From the NCBI GenBank assembly GCA_016860845.1, contig BOKF01000039.1, positions 13,944 to 77,943 of the forward strand: a stretch of DNA of 64,000 nt. Reading direction: 5' to 3'. Every line of letters begins with the position of its first letter. Position 1 is the first letter of the stretch. Of this stretch, positions 8,484 to 16,342 are shown piece after piece. Position numbers and translations under genes: made by a program. Origin of the DNA: Chloroflexota bacterium. Lineage in GTDB: Bacteria; Chloroflexota; Anaerolineae; 4572-78; J111. The notes below the pieces were generated by a model. The model was not told where the DNA came from, did no database searches, and worked only from the letters and a program-made list of their open reading frames with translations.

Positions 8484-8530
8484 AAGTGACTGGCACTTTT
8501 ATTCTTCAGCTAACCAAGTGCCAGTCACTT
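8484..8530. repeat. 15-bp perfect inverted repeat between divergent pst genes
   Basis: AAGTGACTGGCACTT (8484-8498) and its exact complement (8516-8530) are separated by 17 bases. A degenerate copy sits at 7079-7124, so this may be a dispersed repeat rather than a Pho-type operator, although its position between the pst promoters would also suit regulation. Confidence 0.65.
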
Positions 8531-8632
8531 TTAACTCCGGCGTTACAGGTCAAAATTTTACCATAAGCCTCGCCATCTTGCGAAAGGCCGGTGAGGATGT
8601 TATAATGCCAGCCGAAACTGAGGGATGAGTAA

Positions 8633-9583
8633 TTGAGCAACGGGGACTCAACCAGGGTGGTCCACATATCGTGGAAAACCGACGGGGTAAGGCTGGGTTT
8701 CAGCCTGACCCTTTTTGTTTTTTTAGCGGCCCTGCTGTTAGGCTGCCGCAGCGCTTCCCCCAATGCTCAGGCCGCCCCGGCCCCTTCTGTCGAGACCATT
8801 GAAAACAAAGGGTCCGATACCATTGTCAACCTGGCCCTGGCCTGGGCCGAGAATTACATGGCCCAGTATCCCAACGTGCGAATTTCGGTGACAGGGGGCG
8901 GCTCCGGCACCGGCATTGCCGCCCTGATCAACAACACGGTTGATATTGCCAATGCCTCGCGGGCCATCAAACCCGAAGAGGTGGCCGAAGCCCAGGCCAA
9001 CGGCATCGAGCCTTATGAAATTACCATAGCTCAAGATGCCATCGCCGTGGTCGTCAATCCCGAAAATCCGGTTAGCCAGCTCACCATCCAACAAATCTCC
9101 GCTATTTACACCGGCCAGATGACCAACTGGAAAGAAGTGGGGGGGGAAGACCGGCCGATTGTACTGCTCTCGCGCGAGTCCAACTCCGGGACGTATATCT
9201 TTTTCCTGGAGGAGGTGGTCCGGCAGGGCGAGAGCGAGAGTGATCTTCTGTTTTCGCCCGACACCCTGTTATTACCCTCCTCTGAAGGCATTTCCAGCGA
9301 GATCCGCCAGAATCCCAATGCGATTGGCTACGATGGCCTGGGCTATGTTACTCCCGATCAGAAAACAATAGCCATTGCCGTCTCTCCCGGCAGCCCTTAC
9401 GTCGGGCCGAGTATTGCCACCGTCGTTGACGGCAGCTATCCGATTTCGCGGCCCCTCTTTATGTATACCTCTGGCCCACCCACCGGCGCGGTTAAAACCT
9501 ACCTCGACTGGATTTTGACTGAAGGCCAGCAGCAGGTAAGAGAGCTGGGCTTTGTGCCGCTCCCCAACTCACAAACGGAGTGA
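8633..9583 (+). CDS. pstS: Phosphate-binding lipoprotein PstS
   Basis: 316 aa. The signal segment FSLTLFVFLAALLLGC has a lipobox ending at Cys38. PstS ligand loops follow: GSDTIVNL, GGGSGTGIAALINNTVDIANASR and ESNSGTY. It captures phosphate outside the membrane and hands it to PstCA. The start codon appears to be TTG (8633), with GAGGG about 10 bases upstream; a GTG at 8657 is possible. It heads the run pstS-pstC-pstA-pstB-phoU. Confidence 0.93.
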   Translation: MSNGDSTRVVHISWKTDGVRLGFSLTLFVFLAALLLGCRSASPNAQAAPAPSVETIENKGSDTIVNLALAWAENYMAQYPNVRISVTGGGSGTGIAALINNTVDIANASRAIKPEEVAEAQANGIEPYEITIAQDAIAVVVNPENPVSQLTIQQISAIYTGQMTNWKEVGGEDRPIVLLSRESNSGTYIFFLEEVVRQGESESDLLFSPDTLLLPSSEGISSEIRQNPNAIGYDGLGYVTPDQKTIAIAVSPGSPYVGPSIATVVDGSYPISRPLFMYTSGPPTGAVKTYLDWILTEGQQQVRELGFVPLPNSQTE

Positions 9584-9598
9584 TGACCAACACCCTTG

Positions 9599-10495
9599 AT
9601 GAAAAAATCGGCCAGTCTGCCCGTTAGCGAATTTTTAGTCGAAAGTATCGTCAAGGTTTTGGGCTTTTCGACCATCGGCTTTGTCGTGCTGATCTTCTTT
9701 TTCCTGCTGCGCGAAGGAGTACCCACCTTTATTGAAGTCGAATGGAGCAATCTCTTTGGCGTGCGTTGGTACCCCACCTTTGACCTTTTTGGCTTGACCC
9801 CGCTGCTGCTCGGCTCGATTGTGGTGACGGTGGTGGCGATTGTGATTGCCCTGCCGTTGGGAGTTGCCAGCGCCGTTTTTGTGCGCGAGGTTGCCCCCTC
9901 CTGGGTGCGGGATATTCTCAAACCCCTCATCGAAGTGTTGGCCGGGATTCCCTCGGTGGTGCTGGGCTTTTTTGGCCTGACCACCCTGGCCCCGCTGGTC
10001 CGCGTTTACCTGGATGCGCCGACCGGGCTGACTGCCCTGACCGGCGCCCTGCTGCTGGGCTATATGGCCCTGCCCACCATTATCAGCGTGGCCGAAGATG
10101 CCCTGGATGCCGTGCCCAAAAGCTACCGCGACGCCTCGCTGGCAATGGGAGCGACGCACTGGCAAACCATCTGGATGGTGGTAGTTCCGGCGGCCAGGGC
10201 GGGGATAGTGACGGCGGTAATGCTGGGCATGGGCCGGGCCATCGGCGAGACGATGGCGGTGATGATGGTCACGGGTAACGCCGCCCGCTTGCCGCTAGAA
10301 CTGGATGCAGTACTGCGCCCGGTGCGCACTATGACCGCCACCATTGCCGCTGAGATGGGCGAAGTGGCCCAGGGAAGCACCCACTACCACGTTCTCTTCG
10401 GCGCGGGAATTATCCTCTTTGTGCTGACCTTTCTGATCAACCTGGCCGCGGCCTCGGCCCTCTTTCAACGGCGCGGCGGGCGGGGGTTGCGCTGA
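9599..10495 (+). CDS. pstC: Phosphate ABC transporter permease PstC
   Basis: 298 aa with about six membrane helices. The binding-protein-dependent permease motif appears as DASLAMGATHWQTIWMVVVPAA, which docks the ATPase. VLAGIPSVVLGFFGL and GRAIGETMAV are typical PstC blocks. The ATG at 9599 is preferred to a TTG one codon earlier. Its stop overlaps the pstA start. Confidence 0.95.
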   Translation: MKKSASLPVSEFLVESIVKVLGFSTIGFVVLIFFFLLREGVPTFIEVEWSNLFGVRWYPTFDLFGLTPLLLGSIVVTVVAIVIALPLGVASAVFVREVAPSWVRDILKPLIEVLAGIPSVVLGFFGLTTLAPLVRVYLDAPTGLTALTGALLLGYMALPTIISVAEDALDAVPKSYRDASLAMGATHWQTIWMVVVPAARAGIVTAVMLGMGRAIGETMAVMMVTGNAARLPLELDAVLRPVRTMTATIAAEMGEVAQGSTHYHVLFGAGIILFVLTFLINLAAASALFQRRGGRGLR

Positions 10496-11340
10496 TGAGC
10501 CGCTGGACCGTCCAACGCCTGGGTTTTGGGCTTTTAGCCTTGACCACCTTGATTGTGGTCGCCCCTATTTTGCTGGTCATCGGCCTCATTGTGGTCCAGG
10601 GGCTGCCCGCCCTGAGTTGGGAATTTATCAGCACCGCCCCCCGTAACGGCATGAAAGAGGGTGGCATATTTCCGGCCATCGTCGGCACCATCCTCTTGAC
10701 CCTGGGCACAGCTTTGGTGGCTATTCCGGCGGGCGTTGGCGGGGCAGTTTACCTGTCCGAATATGCCCACGACACCAAGCTGACCCGAGCCATCCGCCTG
10801 GCGATTGTGAATCTGGCCGGGATTCCCTCGGTGGTTTATGGCCTCTTTGGCCTGGGGCTGTTTGTCCTGTTCCTCCAGTTCGGCACCTCGATCATCGCTG
10901 GCGCGCTGACGCTGGCCATTATGACCCTGCCCATTATCATCAGCACGTCCGAGGAGGCGCTGCGGGCGGTGCCGGTCGAGTTTCGCACGGTCAATATCAG
11001 CCTGGGCGGGACCAAGTGGCAGGGCATCCGCCGCATTGTTTTGCCGCAGGCACTGCCGGGCATTATCACCGGCATCATCCTGGGGATGCTGCGGGCCGCC
11101 GGCGAAACCGCGCCGATTCTTTTTACCGTGGCCGCTTTCTTCCTGCCGCGCCTGCCCAACTCGCCCTTTGACCAGGTCATGGCCCTGCCCTATCATCTTT
11201 ATGTGATCAGCACCCAGGTGCCGGGCATGCCGCCCCAGCAGCAGTACGGTACGGCTCTGGTCCTGCTGATTCTGGTGCTGTCGCTGAATGTTTCGGCCAC
11301 GCTAATCCGCAGTCATTTTCGCCGCCGCCGGCAGTGGTAA
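10495..11340 (+). CDS. pstA: Phosphate ABC transporter permease PstA
   Basis: 281 aa with six membrane helices. NLAGIPSVVYGLFGLGLFV and the coupling loop NISLGGTKWQGIRRIVLPQA match PstA, as does GMLRAAGETAPILFT. The ATG shares bases with the pstC stop, so the two subunits are translationally coupled. About 200 bases with a structured repeat separate it from the second pstB. Confidence 0.95.
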   Translation: MSRWTVQRLGFGLLALTTLIVVAPILLVIGLIVVQGLPALSWEFISTAPRNGMKEGGIFPAIVGTILLTLGTALVAIPAGVGGAVYLSEYAHDTKLTRAIRLAIVNLAGIPSVVYGLFGLGLFVLFLQFGTSIIAGALTLAIMTLPIIISTSEEALRAVPVEFRTVNISLGGTKWQGIRRIVLPQALPGIITGIILGMLRAAGETAPILFTVAAFFLPRLPNSPFDQVMALPYHLYVISTQVPGMPPQQQYGTALVLLILVLSLNVSATLIRSHFRRRRQW

Positions 11341-11343
11341 TTC

Positions 11344-11524
11344 GCCCCGAATTAACCCATAGGGTGCTTCGCTTAAATTCAGGGCTGATATACAAAGTAC
11401 GCTGAAGCGCACTGTAATAACCAAAACACGCGCCGCTGGAGTCGGCTTGAGCCGACTTAAGCTTTTAGCCTGCGAATTAATTCGCAGGCATCGCCGGGGT
11501 AAAAGACTGATGGGTAATAAGATA
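11344..11524. repeat. Structured dispersed repeat, copy A
   Basis: This element contains two conserved hairpins, GTCGGC-TTGA-GCCGAC (11441-11456) and GCCTGCGAATTAATTCGCAGGC (11468-11489), and ends AAAAGACTGATGGGTAATA. A second copy lies at 55532-55690 with the same order of blocks. It sits between pstA and the second pstB. Confidence 0.75.
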
Positions 11525-11547
11525 ACCTCATATGGTTGGTAGGATAA

Positions 11548-12315
11548 ATGACCAATCCTTTGCCCCCGAAAATTTCTCTTGAACACGTTAATTTTGCTTA
11601 CGGCGACAATGTTGCCTTGCAAGATATAACTTTGGCCATACCGCCGCAGAGTATCACTGTACTGCTGGGTCCGGCCGGGGGCGGCAAAACCACCCTGCTG
11701 CGTTTGATCAACCGGCTCAACGACCTGGTCGAAGACACCCATCTTTCAGGTCGGATACTGATTGACGGCGAGGATATTTACGCGCCCGGCCTTGACGTGA
11801 CCCAACTGCGCCGCCGCGTCGGCATGGTCTTTGCCCTGCCCCTGCCGCTGCCCGGCACGATTCGCCAGAATTTAACCTACGGCCCCACCCTGGCCGGTAT
11901 CAGGCAGCCAGCCCGCCTGAACGAGCTGGTGGAGCAGAGCCTGCGCCAGGCCGCCTTGTGGGATGAGGTCAAAGACCGGCTGGATGATCCCGCCGTGGCC
12001 CTGTCCGGCGGGCAGCAGCAGCGCCTCTGCCTGGCCCGCACCCTGGCCCTGGAGCCGGATATCATCCTGCTCGACGAGCCAACCTCCGGCCTGGACCCCA
12101 TCTCAACCGCCAAAGTGGAAGATTCGCTGCAAGCATTGAAAAACCAATACACGATTGTCATTGTCCCTCATAGCATCCAGCAGGGTATCCGCGTCGCCGA
12201 TTATGCCGCTTTTCTGCTCTCCAGCGAGCTGATCGAGAGCGGTCCGGCCAGGGATGTCTTTGACAATCCCACTGATAAACGCACCGAAGATTACATCACC
12301 GGACGTTTTGGTTAG
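11548..12315 (+). CDS. PstB-like ATPase (copy 2), Q-loop altered
   Basis: 255 aa. Walker A GPAGGGKTT (41-49), signature LSGGQ (152-156), Walker B IILLDEPTSGLDP and His208 are present, and the PstB tail DYITGRFG is kept. The Q-loop reads VFALPLPLP, so the catalytic and coupling Gln is Ala96; the normal PstB has VFQ-P-PFP. VTH before the H-loop is VPH. It may be a slow or regulatory ATPase, or one tuned to a different permease interface. It follows pstSCA in the same direction and precedes phoU. Confidence 0.85.
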   Translation: MTNPLPPKISLEHVNFAYGDNVALQDITLAIPPQSITVLLGPAGGGKTTLLRLINRLNDLVEDTHLSGRILIDGEDIYAPGLDVTQLRRRVGMVFALPLPLPGTIRQNLTYGPTLAGIRQPARLNELVEQSLRQAALWDEVKDRLDDPAVALSGGQQQRLCLARTLALEPDIILLDEPTSGLDPISTAKVEDSLQALKNQYTIVIVPHSIQQGIRVADYAAFLLSSELIESGPARDVFDNPTDKRTEDYITGRFG

Positions 12316-12343
12316 TCCATGCTGCCGCGTATAATAAATCTAT

Positions 12344-12364
12344 GTTGAATACCGTTTATTCAAC
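12344..12364. promoter_or_regulatory. Inverted repeat upstream of phoU
   Basis: GTTGAAT (12344-12350) and ATTCAAC (12358-12364) form a perfect 7-base inverted repeat with a 7-base spacer. It sits just upstream of the phoU ribosome site (TGAGGAGAAT). It could be an operator or a small hairpin affecting phoU translation. Confidence 0.35.
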
Positions 12365-12378
12365 CCAATGAGGAGAAT

Positions 12379-13056
12379 ATGACGATACGTGTCGCTTTTG
12401 ATCAAGCCTTAAAAGAGCTGCGGGATGACGTGCTGCAAATGGGCAGCAGGGTTAACACCGCGATAGACGATGCTGTCCGCGCCCTGAAGGAGGGCAACCT
12501 AGCCCTGGCCGGGCAAATCATTGCCGAAGACGAAAAAATCAATGAACTGCGCTTTGACATTGAGGAGCACTGCGTTAAACTGATTGCCCGCCAGCAGCCG
12601 ATGGCCGGCGACCTGCGGACTATTCTGACGGCGATGAACATTGCCCTGGAACTGGAGCGAATGGGGGACCACGCCAAAGGTATCGCCGTCATCGTCCAGC
12701 GTATGGGCGGCGAGCCGCCGGTTAAACCTCTGATTGACATTCCGCGTATGGCCAGTATCTCGGGCGAGATGCTGCGCCAGAGCCTTGATGCGTTTTTGAG
12801 CGGGGACATCGAACAGGCTGAGGCGGTAGCCAAGCGCGACGACGAAGTGGATCAACTCTACACCGAAATTTTCCAGGAATTGATCGAGATTATTGCCGCC
12901 GACACCACCCTCATTACACGGGCCATGTTTTTGCTGTTTGCCGCCCATAACCTGGAGCGCATCGCCGACCGGGTGACCAACATCTGCGAGCGCGTGATTT
13001 TCCTCAGCACCGGCCGCCTCAGCGAATTTCACAGCGAAAATGAGCCAAACATTTAA
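12379..13056 (+). CDS. phoU: Phosphate signalling protein PhoU
   Basis: 225 aa, two copies of the three-helix PhoU repeat. The metal-binding acidic motifs appear as ALELERMGDHAKGIA (first half) and AHNLERIADRVTNICE (second half). PhoU restrains Pst transport and phosphate signalling. AGGAGAAT lies before the ATG. It is the last gene of the pst run; no PhoR/PhoB pair is visible nearby. Confidence 0.95.
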   Translation: MTIRVAFDQALKELRDDVLQMGSRVNTAIDDAVRALKEGNLALAGQIIAEDEKINELRFDIEEHCVKLIARQQPMAGDLRTILTAMNIALELERMGDHAKGIAVIVQRMGGEPPVKPLIDIPRMASISGEMLRQSLDAFLSGDIEQAEAVAKRDDEVDQLYTEIFQELIEIIAADTTLITRAMFLLFAAHNLERIADRVTNICERVIFLSTGRLSEFHSENEPNI

Positions 13057-13063
13057 AGCACTA

Positions 13064-13214
13064 GAGCCTGTTGACATTTCATCAACTTACCCCGAAAACG
13101 CATCCTTCGATATGGCTGTTGCCTACTCAGGATGCGTTTTCGGGCCGATTTCGCACGCTGAGTGCCTCCAAGGCGTATCGAAGCGTGCGAAATCGGCAAA
13201 TGCCAACAGAACCT
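13064..13214. repeat. 151-bp MITE-like element with two internal hairpins
   Basis: The ends CCTGTTGACATTT and AAATGCCAACAG are near-complementary. Inside are CGAAAACGCATCC (13093-13105) paired with 13130-13142, and GCCGATTTCGCACGCT (13144-13159) paired with 13182-13197, both perfect. It has no coding capacity. It separates phoU from the M81 gene and leaves that gene without a clear ribosome site. Confidence 0.7.
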
Positions 13215-13222
13215 AATACATT

Positions 13223-14716
13223 ATGCCTCGCATTGCTCTTGGCGGTATCATCCACGAAACCCATAGTTTTGTCGGCGCGCCGACCACCCTGGCCGATTTC
13301 CAAACCCAATCGCTGCACTATGGTGATGAGGTACTGCGCGCCATGGCCGGCACGCGCTCGGCCATCGGCGGGATGATCGAAGGAGGCGAGGCTCGCGGCT
13401 GGACGCTCTTGCCTACCGCTTATGGCGCGGCCATGCCCGGCGGCCTGGTGGCCGAAGACGCTTATCAGACTATTCTCCGGGAAATGCTCCAGCGGCTCAA
13501 TGAGGCCATGCCGGTAGATGGCGTCCTCCTGGCTCTCCACGGAGCGATGGTTACCACCGGCCAGCTTGACCCCGAAAGTAACATTTTGGCCGAGGTGCGC
13601 CGGGTTGTTGGCCCGGACACGCCCATCGTGGTCGAGCTGGATATGCACGGCAACCTCAGCCCGGCCACCGTCGAACTGGCCGACGTTCTGGTCGCCTTTG
13701 ACACCAACCCCCACGTAGACCCCCACCCCAAAGGACTTGAAGCCGCAGCGATGATGAAGCGGCTGCTCCGGCGAGAGATCAAACCCACGGCGGCTTATGC
13801 CCACCCGCCGCTGCTGCTCGCGCCCCAGGCCACCGGCACGGCAGACCTGCCCCTGCGCCTAGTTCACGAACGGGCCGTGGAAATGAAGGCAGATGCCGAA
13901 ATTATCTCTATCTGTGTTATGGCCGGCTTTGCCTACGCCGACACCCCGTTCAGCGGAACCAGCCTGGTTGTGACCACAAATGATAACCCCGGCCTGGCTC
14001 AAGGCTATGTCCAGGAATTGGCCGATACTCTCTGGCAGCAGCGCGAAGCCGCTTTGCCCCAATTTTTGCCCGCCGAGCAGGCCGTCGCCCAGGCCCTGGC
14101 CCAACCCGGCGGGCCGATCATTCTGGTGGACTCGGCGGACAACATCGGCGGGGGCACGCCCGGCGACGGCGCGGAAGCTTTGCGGGCCATGCTCGCCCTG
14201 GGCGTAGAAGAAGGGACGATTGTGCTGGCCGACCCGGAGGCCGCGGCTGCCTGCTGGGCCGCCGGCAAGGGCGCTGAAGTGACTCTGGCCGTCGGCGGCA
14301 AAACCGACCGCTGGCACGGTGCACCGCTGACGGTGACCGGTACGGTCCAGGCCTTATCGGACGGCACCTTTCAGTGCGAGCTGCCCGACAACCACTTTGC
14401 CGCTTTCTTCGGCCAGACCATCCACATGGGCCAGACGGCCTGGCTGCGCGTGGCCGGGGTCAACATCATCCTGACCGAGCGCAAAATCCCCCCTTTTGAC
14501 CTGGCCCAACTGCGCGGCGTCGGCGTCAGCCCCGAAGAGCAGAAGATGATCGTGGTCAAATCCGCCGTGGCCTACCGCGCCGCCTACCTGCCCATCGCCG
14601 CCGGGGTCATCGAGCTGGACACGCCCGGCCTGTGCAGTGCTAATTTGAGCCGGTTCCCCTACCGGCATTTACCTCGCCCCATTTTTCCCCTTGACGAGGC
14701 CTCGTTTGTGCCGTAA
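13223..14716 (+). CDS. M81 family metallopeptidase (MlrC-like)
   Basis: 497 aa, the usual length for M81/MlrC proteins. The N-terminal domain has GGIIHETHSF, LLALHGAMVTTG, ELDMHGNLS and FDTNPHVDPHPKG, which carry the conserved Asp/His metal ligands. The C-terminal domain has DSADNIGGGTPGDG and CSANLSRFPYRHLPRPIFPLD, both family hallmarks. Members cleave linear peptides or amides; MlrC acts in microcystin breakdown, but the substrate here is unknown. It fits the peptide/amide-degrading theme of the cluster after 19 kb. Confidence 0.88.
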   Translation: MPRIALGGIIHETHSFVGAPTTLADFQTQSLHYGDEVLRAMAGTRSAIGGMIEGGEARGWTLLPTAYGAAMPGGLVAEDAYQTILREMLQRLNEAMPVDGVLLALHGAMVTTGQLDPESNILAEVRRVVGPDTPIVVELDMHGNLSPATVELADVLVAFDTNPHVDPHPKGLEAAAMMKRLLRREIKPTAAYAHPPLLLAPQATGTADLPLRLVHERAVEMKADAEIISICVMAGFAYADTPFSGTSLVVTTNDNPGLAQGYVQELADTLWQQREAALPQFLPAEQAVAQALAQPGGPIILVDSADNIGGGTPGDGAEALRAMLALGVEEGTIVLADPEAAAACWAAGKGAEVTLAVGGKTDRWHGAPLTVTGTVQALSDGTFQCELPDNHFAAFFGQTIHMGQTAWLRVAGVNIILTERKIPPFDLAQLRGVGVSPEEQKMIVVKSAVAYRAAYLPIAAGVIELDTPGLCSANLSRFPYRHLPRPIFPLDEASFVP

Positions 14717-14737
14717 AATTGGGGTGAGGTTTCGATC

Positions 14738-14775
14738 CTATGTCATCGGGCCGAAAGGGCGGTACGATGTCATAG
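14738..14775. other. Hairpin downstream of the M81 gene
   Basis: CTATGTCATCG (14738-14748) pairs with CGATGTCATAG (14765-14775) with one mismatch. There is no T-run. It lies just upstream of the first cassette boundary and may be a terminator-like structure or part of the site where the cassettes inserted. Confidence 0.35.
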
Positions 14776-14800
14776 CCTAGAACCTTCGGTCTACAGATTG

Positions 14801-15883
14801 TTATATGGCTAAAAAACTTTACGCTTCAACGTTATTCTTGATAAATGGACAAAACCAAAACATTTCGTACTGTTGAAATTATTGCCTACGTTGCATTAGT
14901 TGTTTTAGCAGCTCTTGTTCTATTCTTGTCAACCAGAATCCCGCCGGAAGACCCCATTCAAAGCTGGTTAGAAAATATTGCTATTGCTCTGTTTGGTGCT
15001 GTGTTGGTGAAAATCATTGCTTCTATAATCTTCCGTATTTACCAGCAACATACAAATGAAGTGATACAGCAGATAAGTATAACTACTATTTGGGAAAAGT
15101 TAGGGATTTTGGAGATGGCTATGAACTGGGGGAAGTTTCGCGAAGAATCCGCAAAAGGAAAAGAACTTCGTGATTGCCTCGGCCATTTATATCAAGACTC
15201 AACTTGGTATATTGTGACCATTAATCCGGAAGGATTCTTTTCTGATGGCTTTTTTGAAAATGTAATTCATCCAGCAATGAGAAACGGCGTTAAGATTAAA
15301 TGGTTGTATGTTCAACTCCCAGAAAAAAACGTTTCGGCGGGGAGAACTTTGCGGAATTGGTGGGCTATACAATATGCGATGGCCGAGGCTGATGTAGATG
15401 AGAAATTACGTTATGCAAGAACAAACCTGAAGAATAAGTTGGACGAGTTGATTAGAGAAATCCAGCAAATAAGCAAAACGGGTGTTGTCCCAAACGTTGA
15501 ACTATATGAATGCAATATACCCATAACCTTTCTGGCGCTACTAGCCACCTCAGATAAAAAGAAATCTGGTGTAGCTCTTGTACATCCATATACCATAGCT
15601 CCATCCACAACAGATGGTCAGTGGGGGATGATTCTTACAGAGCCAGGCGAATTGTATGAGCAATACAAGTCTTCGATCATTTATCTGTTCGATAACGGGG
15701 AAGCACAAGGTTATTTGCGTCGCATTGAGCTTGAAACACAAACTAATTTGAGGCAAACAAAGCCATATAACAATGCAAATCAAGCTGACGCCTAGAGTTG
15801 CGTTTTATTGGGGTTGATTTCGCCTGTGGGGTCGTCTTTGATTGAGGGGCATTTTGCTAACCCGGCGCAGCTTATTTGCGGCG
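14801..15883 (+). mobile_element. Integron gene cassette 1
   Basis: The cassette runs from the TT of a GTTATATGGC core (14800-14809) to the G of the next GTTATATGGC (15883-15892). It holds one ORF that starts 44 bases in and stops inside its attC site, the classic cassette layout. By eye it is AT-richer than the flanks. No integrase gene is in the window, so this is a CALIN-like (attC cluster lacking integrase) arrangement as far as can be seen. Confidence 0.75.
14845..15795 (+). CDS. Two-TM cassette protein with a possible PLD-like cytoplasmic domain
   Basis: 316 aa. Two N-terminal membrane helices (IIAYVALVVLAALVLFLS and IAIALFGAVLVKIIASIIF) lead into a soluble region of about 230 residues. 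Within it STWYIVTINPEGFFSDGFF followed by AMRNGVKIKWLYVQL resembles the strand-helix pattern of a degenerate phospholipase D-like fold; this is a guess and no HKD motif is seen. TEPGELYEQYKSSIIYLFDNG closes the domain. The last ten codons and the stop lie within attC site 1. The function is unknown; a membrane-tethered sensor or effector is one possibility. No strong ribosome site is visible. Confidence 0.7.
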   Translation: MDKTKTFRTVEIIAYVALVVLAALVLFLSTRIPPEDPIQSWLENIAIALFGAVLVKIIASIIFRIYQQHTNEVIQQISITTIWEKLGILEMAMNWGKFREESAKGKELRDCLGHLYQDSTWYIVTINPEGFFSDGFFENVIHPAMRNGVKIKWLYVQLPEKNVSAGRTLRNWWAIQYAMAEADVDEKLRYARTNLKNKLDELIREIQQISKTGVVPNVELYECNIPITFLALLATSDKKKSGVALVHPYTIAPSTTDGQWGMILTEPGELYEQYKSSIIYLFDNGEAQGYLRRIELETQTNLRQTKPYNNANQADA

Positions 15884-15892
15884 TTATATGGC
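15762..15892 (+). other. attC recombination site 1
   Basis: Ends GCCATATAAC (15762-15771) and GTTATATGGC (15883-15892) are perfect inverted repeats and include the R''/R' boxes. The left arm GCAAATCAAGCTGACGCC (15775-15792) pairs with GGCGCAGCTTATTTGC (15864-15879) except for two unpaired left-arm bases, C15781 and A15788. Such extrahelical bases are the hallmark that orients attC sites for the integron integrase. Total length is 131 bases, within the known range. Confidence 0.8.
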
Positions 15893-15955
15893 TCGAAAAA
15901 CGCATTACAGAATACACCAAGCTGATAGATGATTAGTGTAGCAAGGAAATAGGTA

Positions 15956-16294
15956 ATGTTTCGGTTCCTTTTTATTATGTTGTGGTATCTTGCATTATGT
16001 AATTTATTCATGTCTATCTGTTTTCTATTTCTCCCAAAAGAATTTCAAGATGGCATTAATCCTTTGGTTGTACTGACCATTTGTTCACTCTTTACCGTAT
16101 TGGGTTTCCCTTATGTAAGAAAAATATCCCGTGATGACTATGAGCATAATAAAAGGTTTAGCCATATACCTCGTGACCATGACAGGCCTCAAATTGTAAG
16201 TAGAACAGAATATGAATGGTATCAAGGGGAAAAAGCAGAAGGAAGAAATCCTTATCCGGGACGTGATGTCAAAATCGATTCTCGCGATAGATAG
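15956..16294 (+). CDS. Small cassette membrane protein
   Basis: 112 aa. Two close hydrophobic segments (FLFIMLWYLALCNLFMSICF and LVVLTICSLFTVLGFPYV) are followed by a polar tail of about 55 residues rich in Arg, Asp and Tyr (HIPRDHDRPQIVSRTEYEWY). AAGGAAATAGGTA precedes the ATG. I do not recognise a family. It is the first of two genes in cassette 2 and may be a partner of the 431-aa protein 48 bases downstream. Confidence 0.6.
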   Translation: MFRFLFIMLWYLALCNLFMSICFLFLPKEFQDGINPLVVLTICSLFTVLGFPYVRKISRDDYEHNKRFSHIPRDHDRPQIVSRTEYEWYQGEKAEGRNPYPGRDVKIDSRDR

Positions 16295-16342
16295 TAATCA
16301 ATACGTAGTAAGGGCGAAGTAGAAGAAGGAACTGTAACTGTT

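Noticed and set aside
14773..14809. Short GCCTAGAAC...GTTATATGGC segment as a further attC site
   Set aside because: Only about 36 bases and without pairing arms; only its right end matches the cassette core, so I take it as the cassette boundary only.
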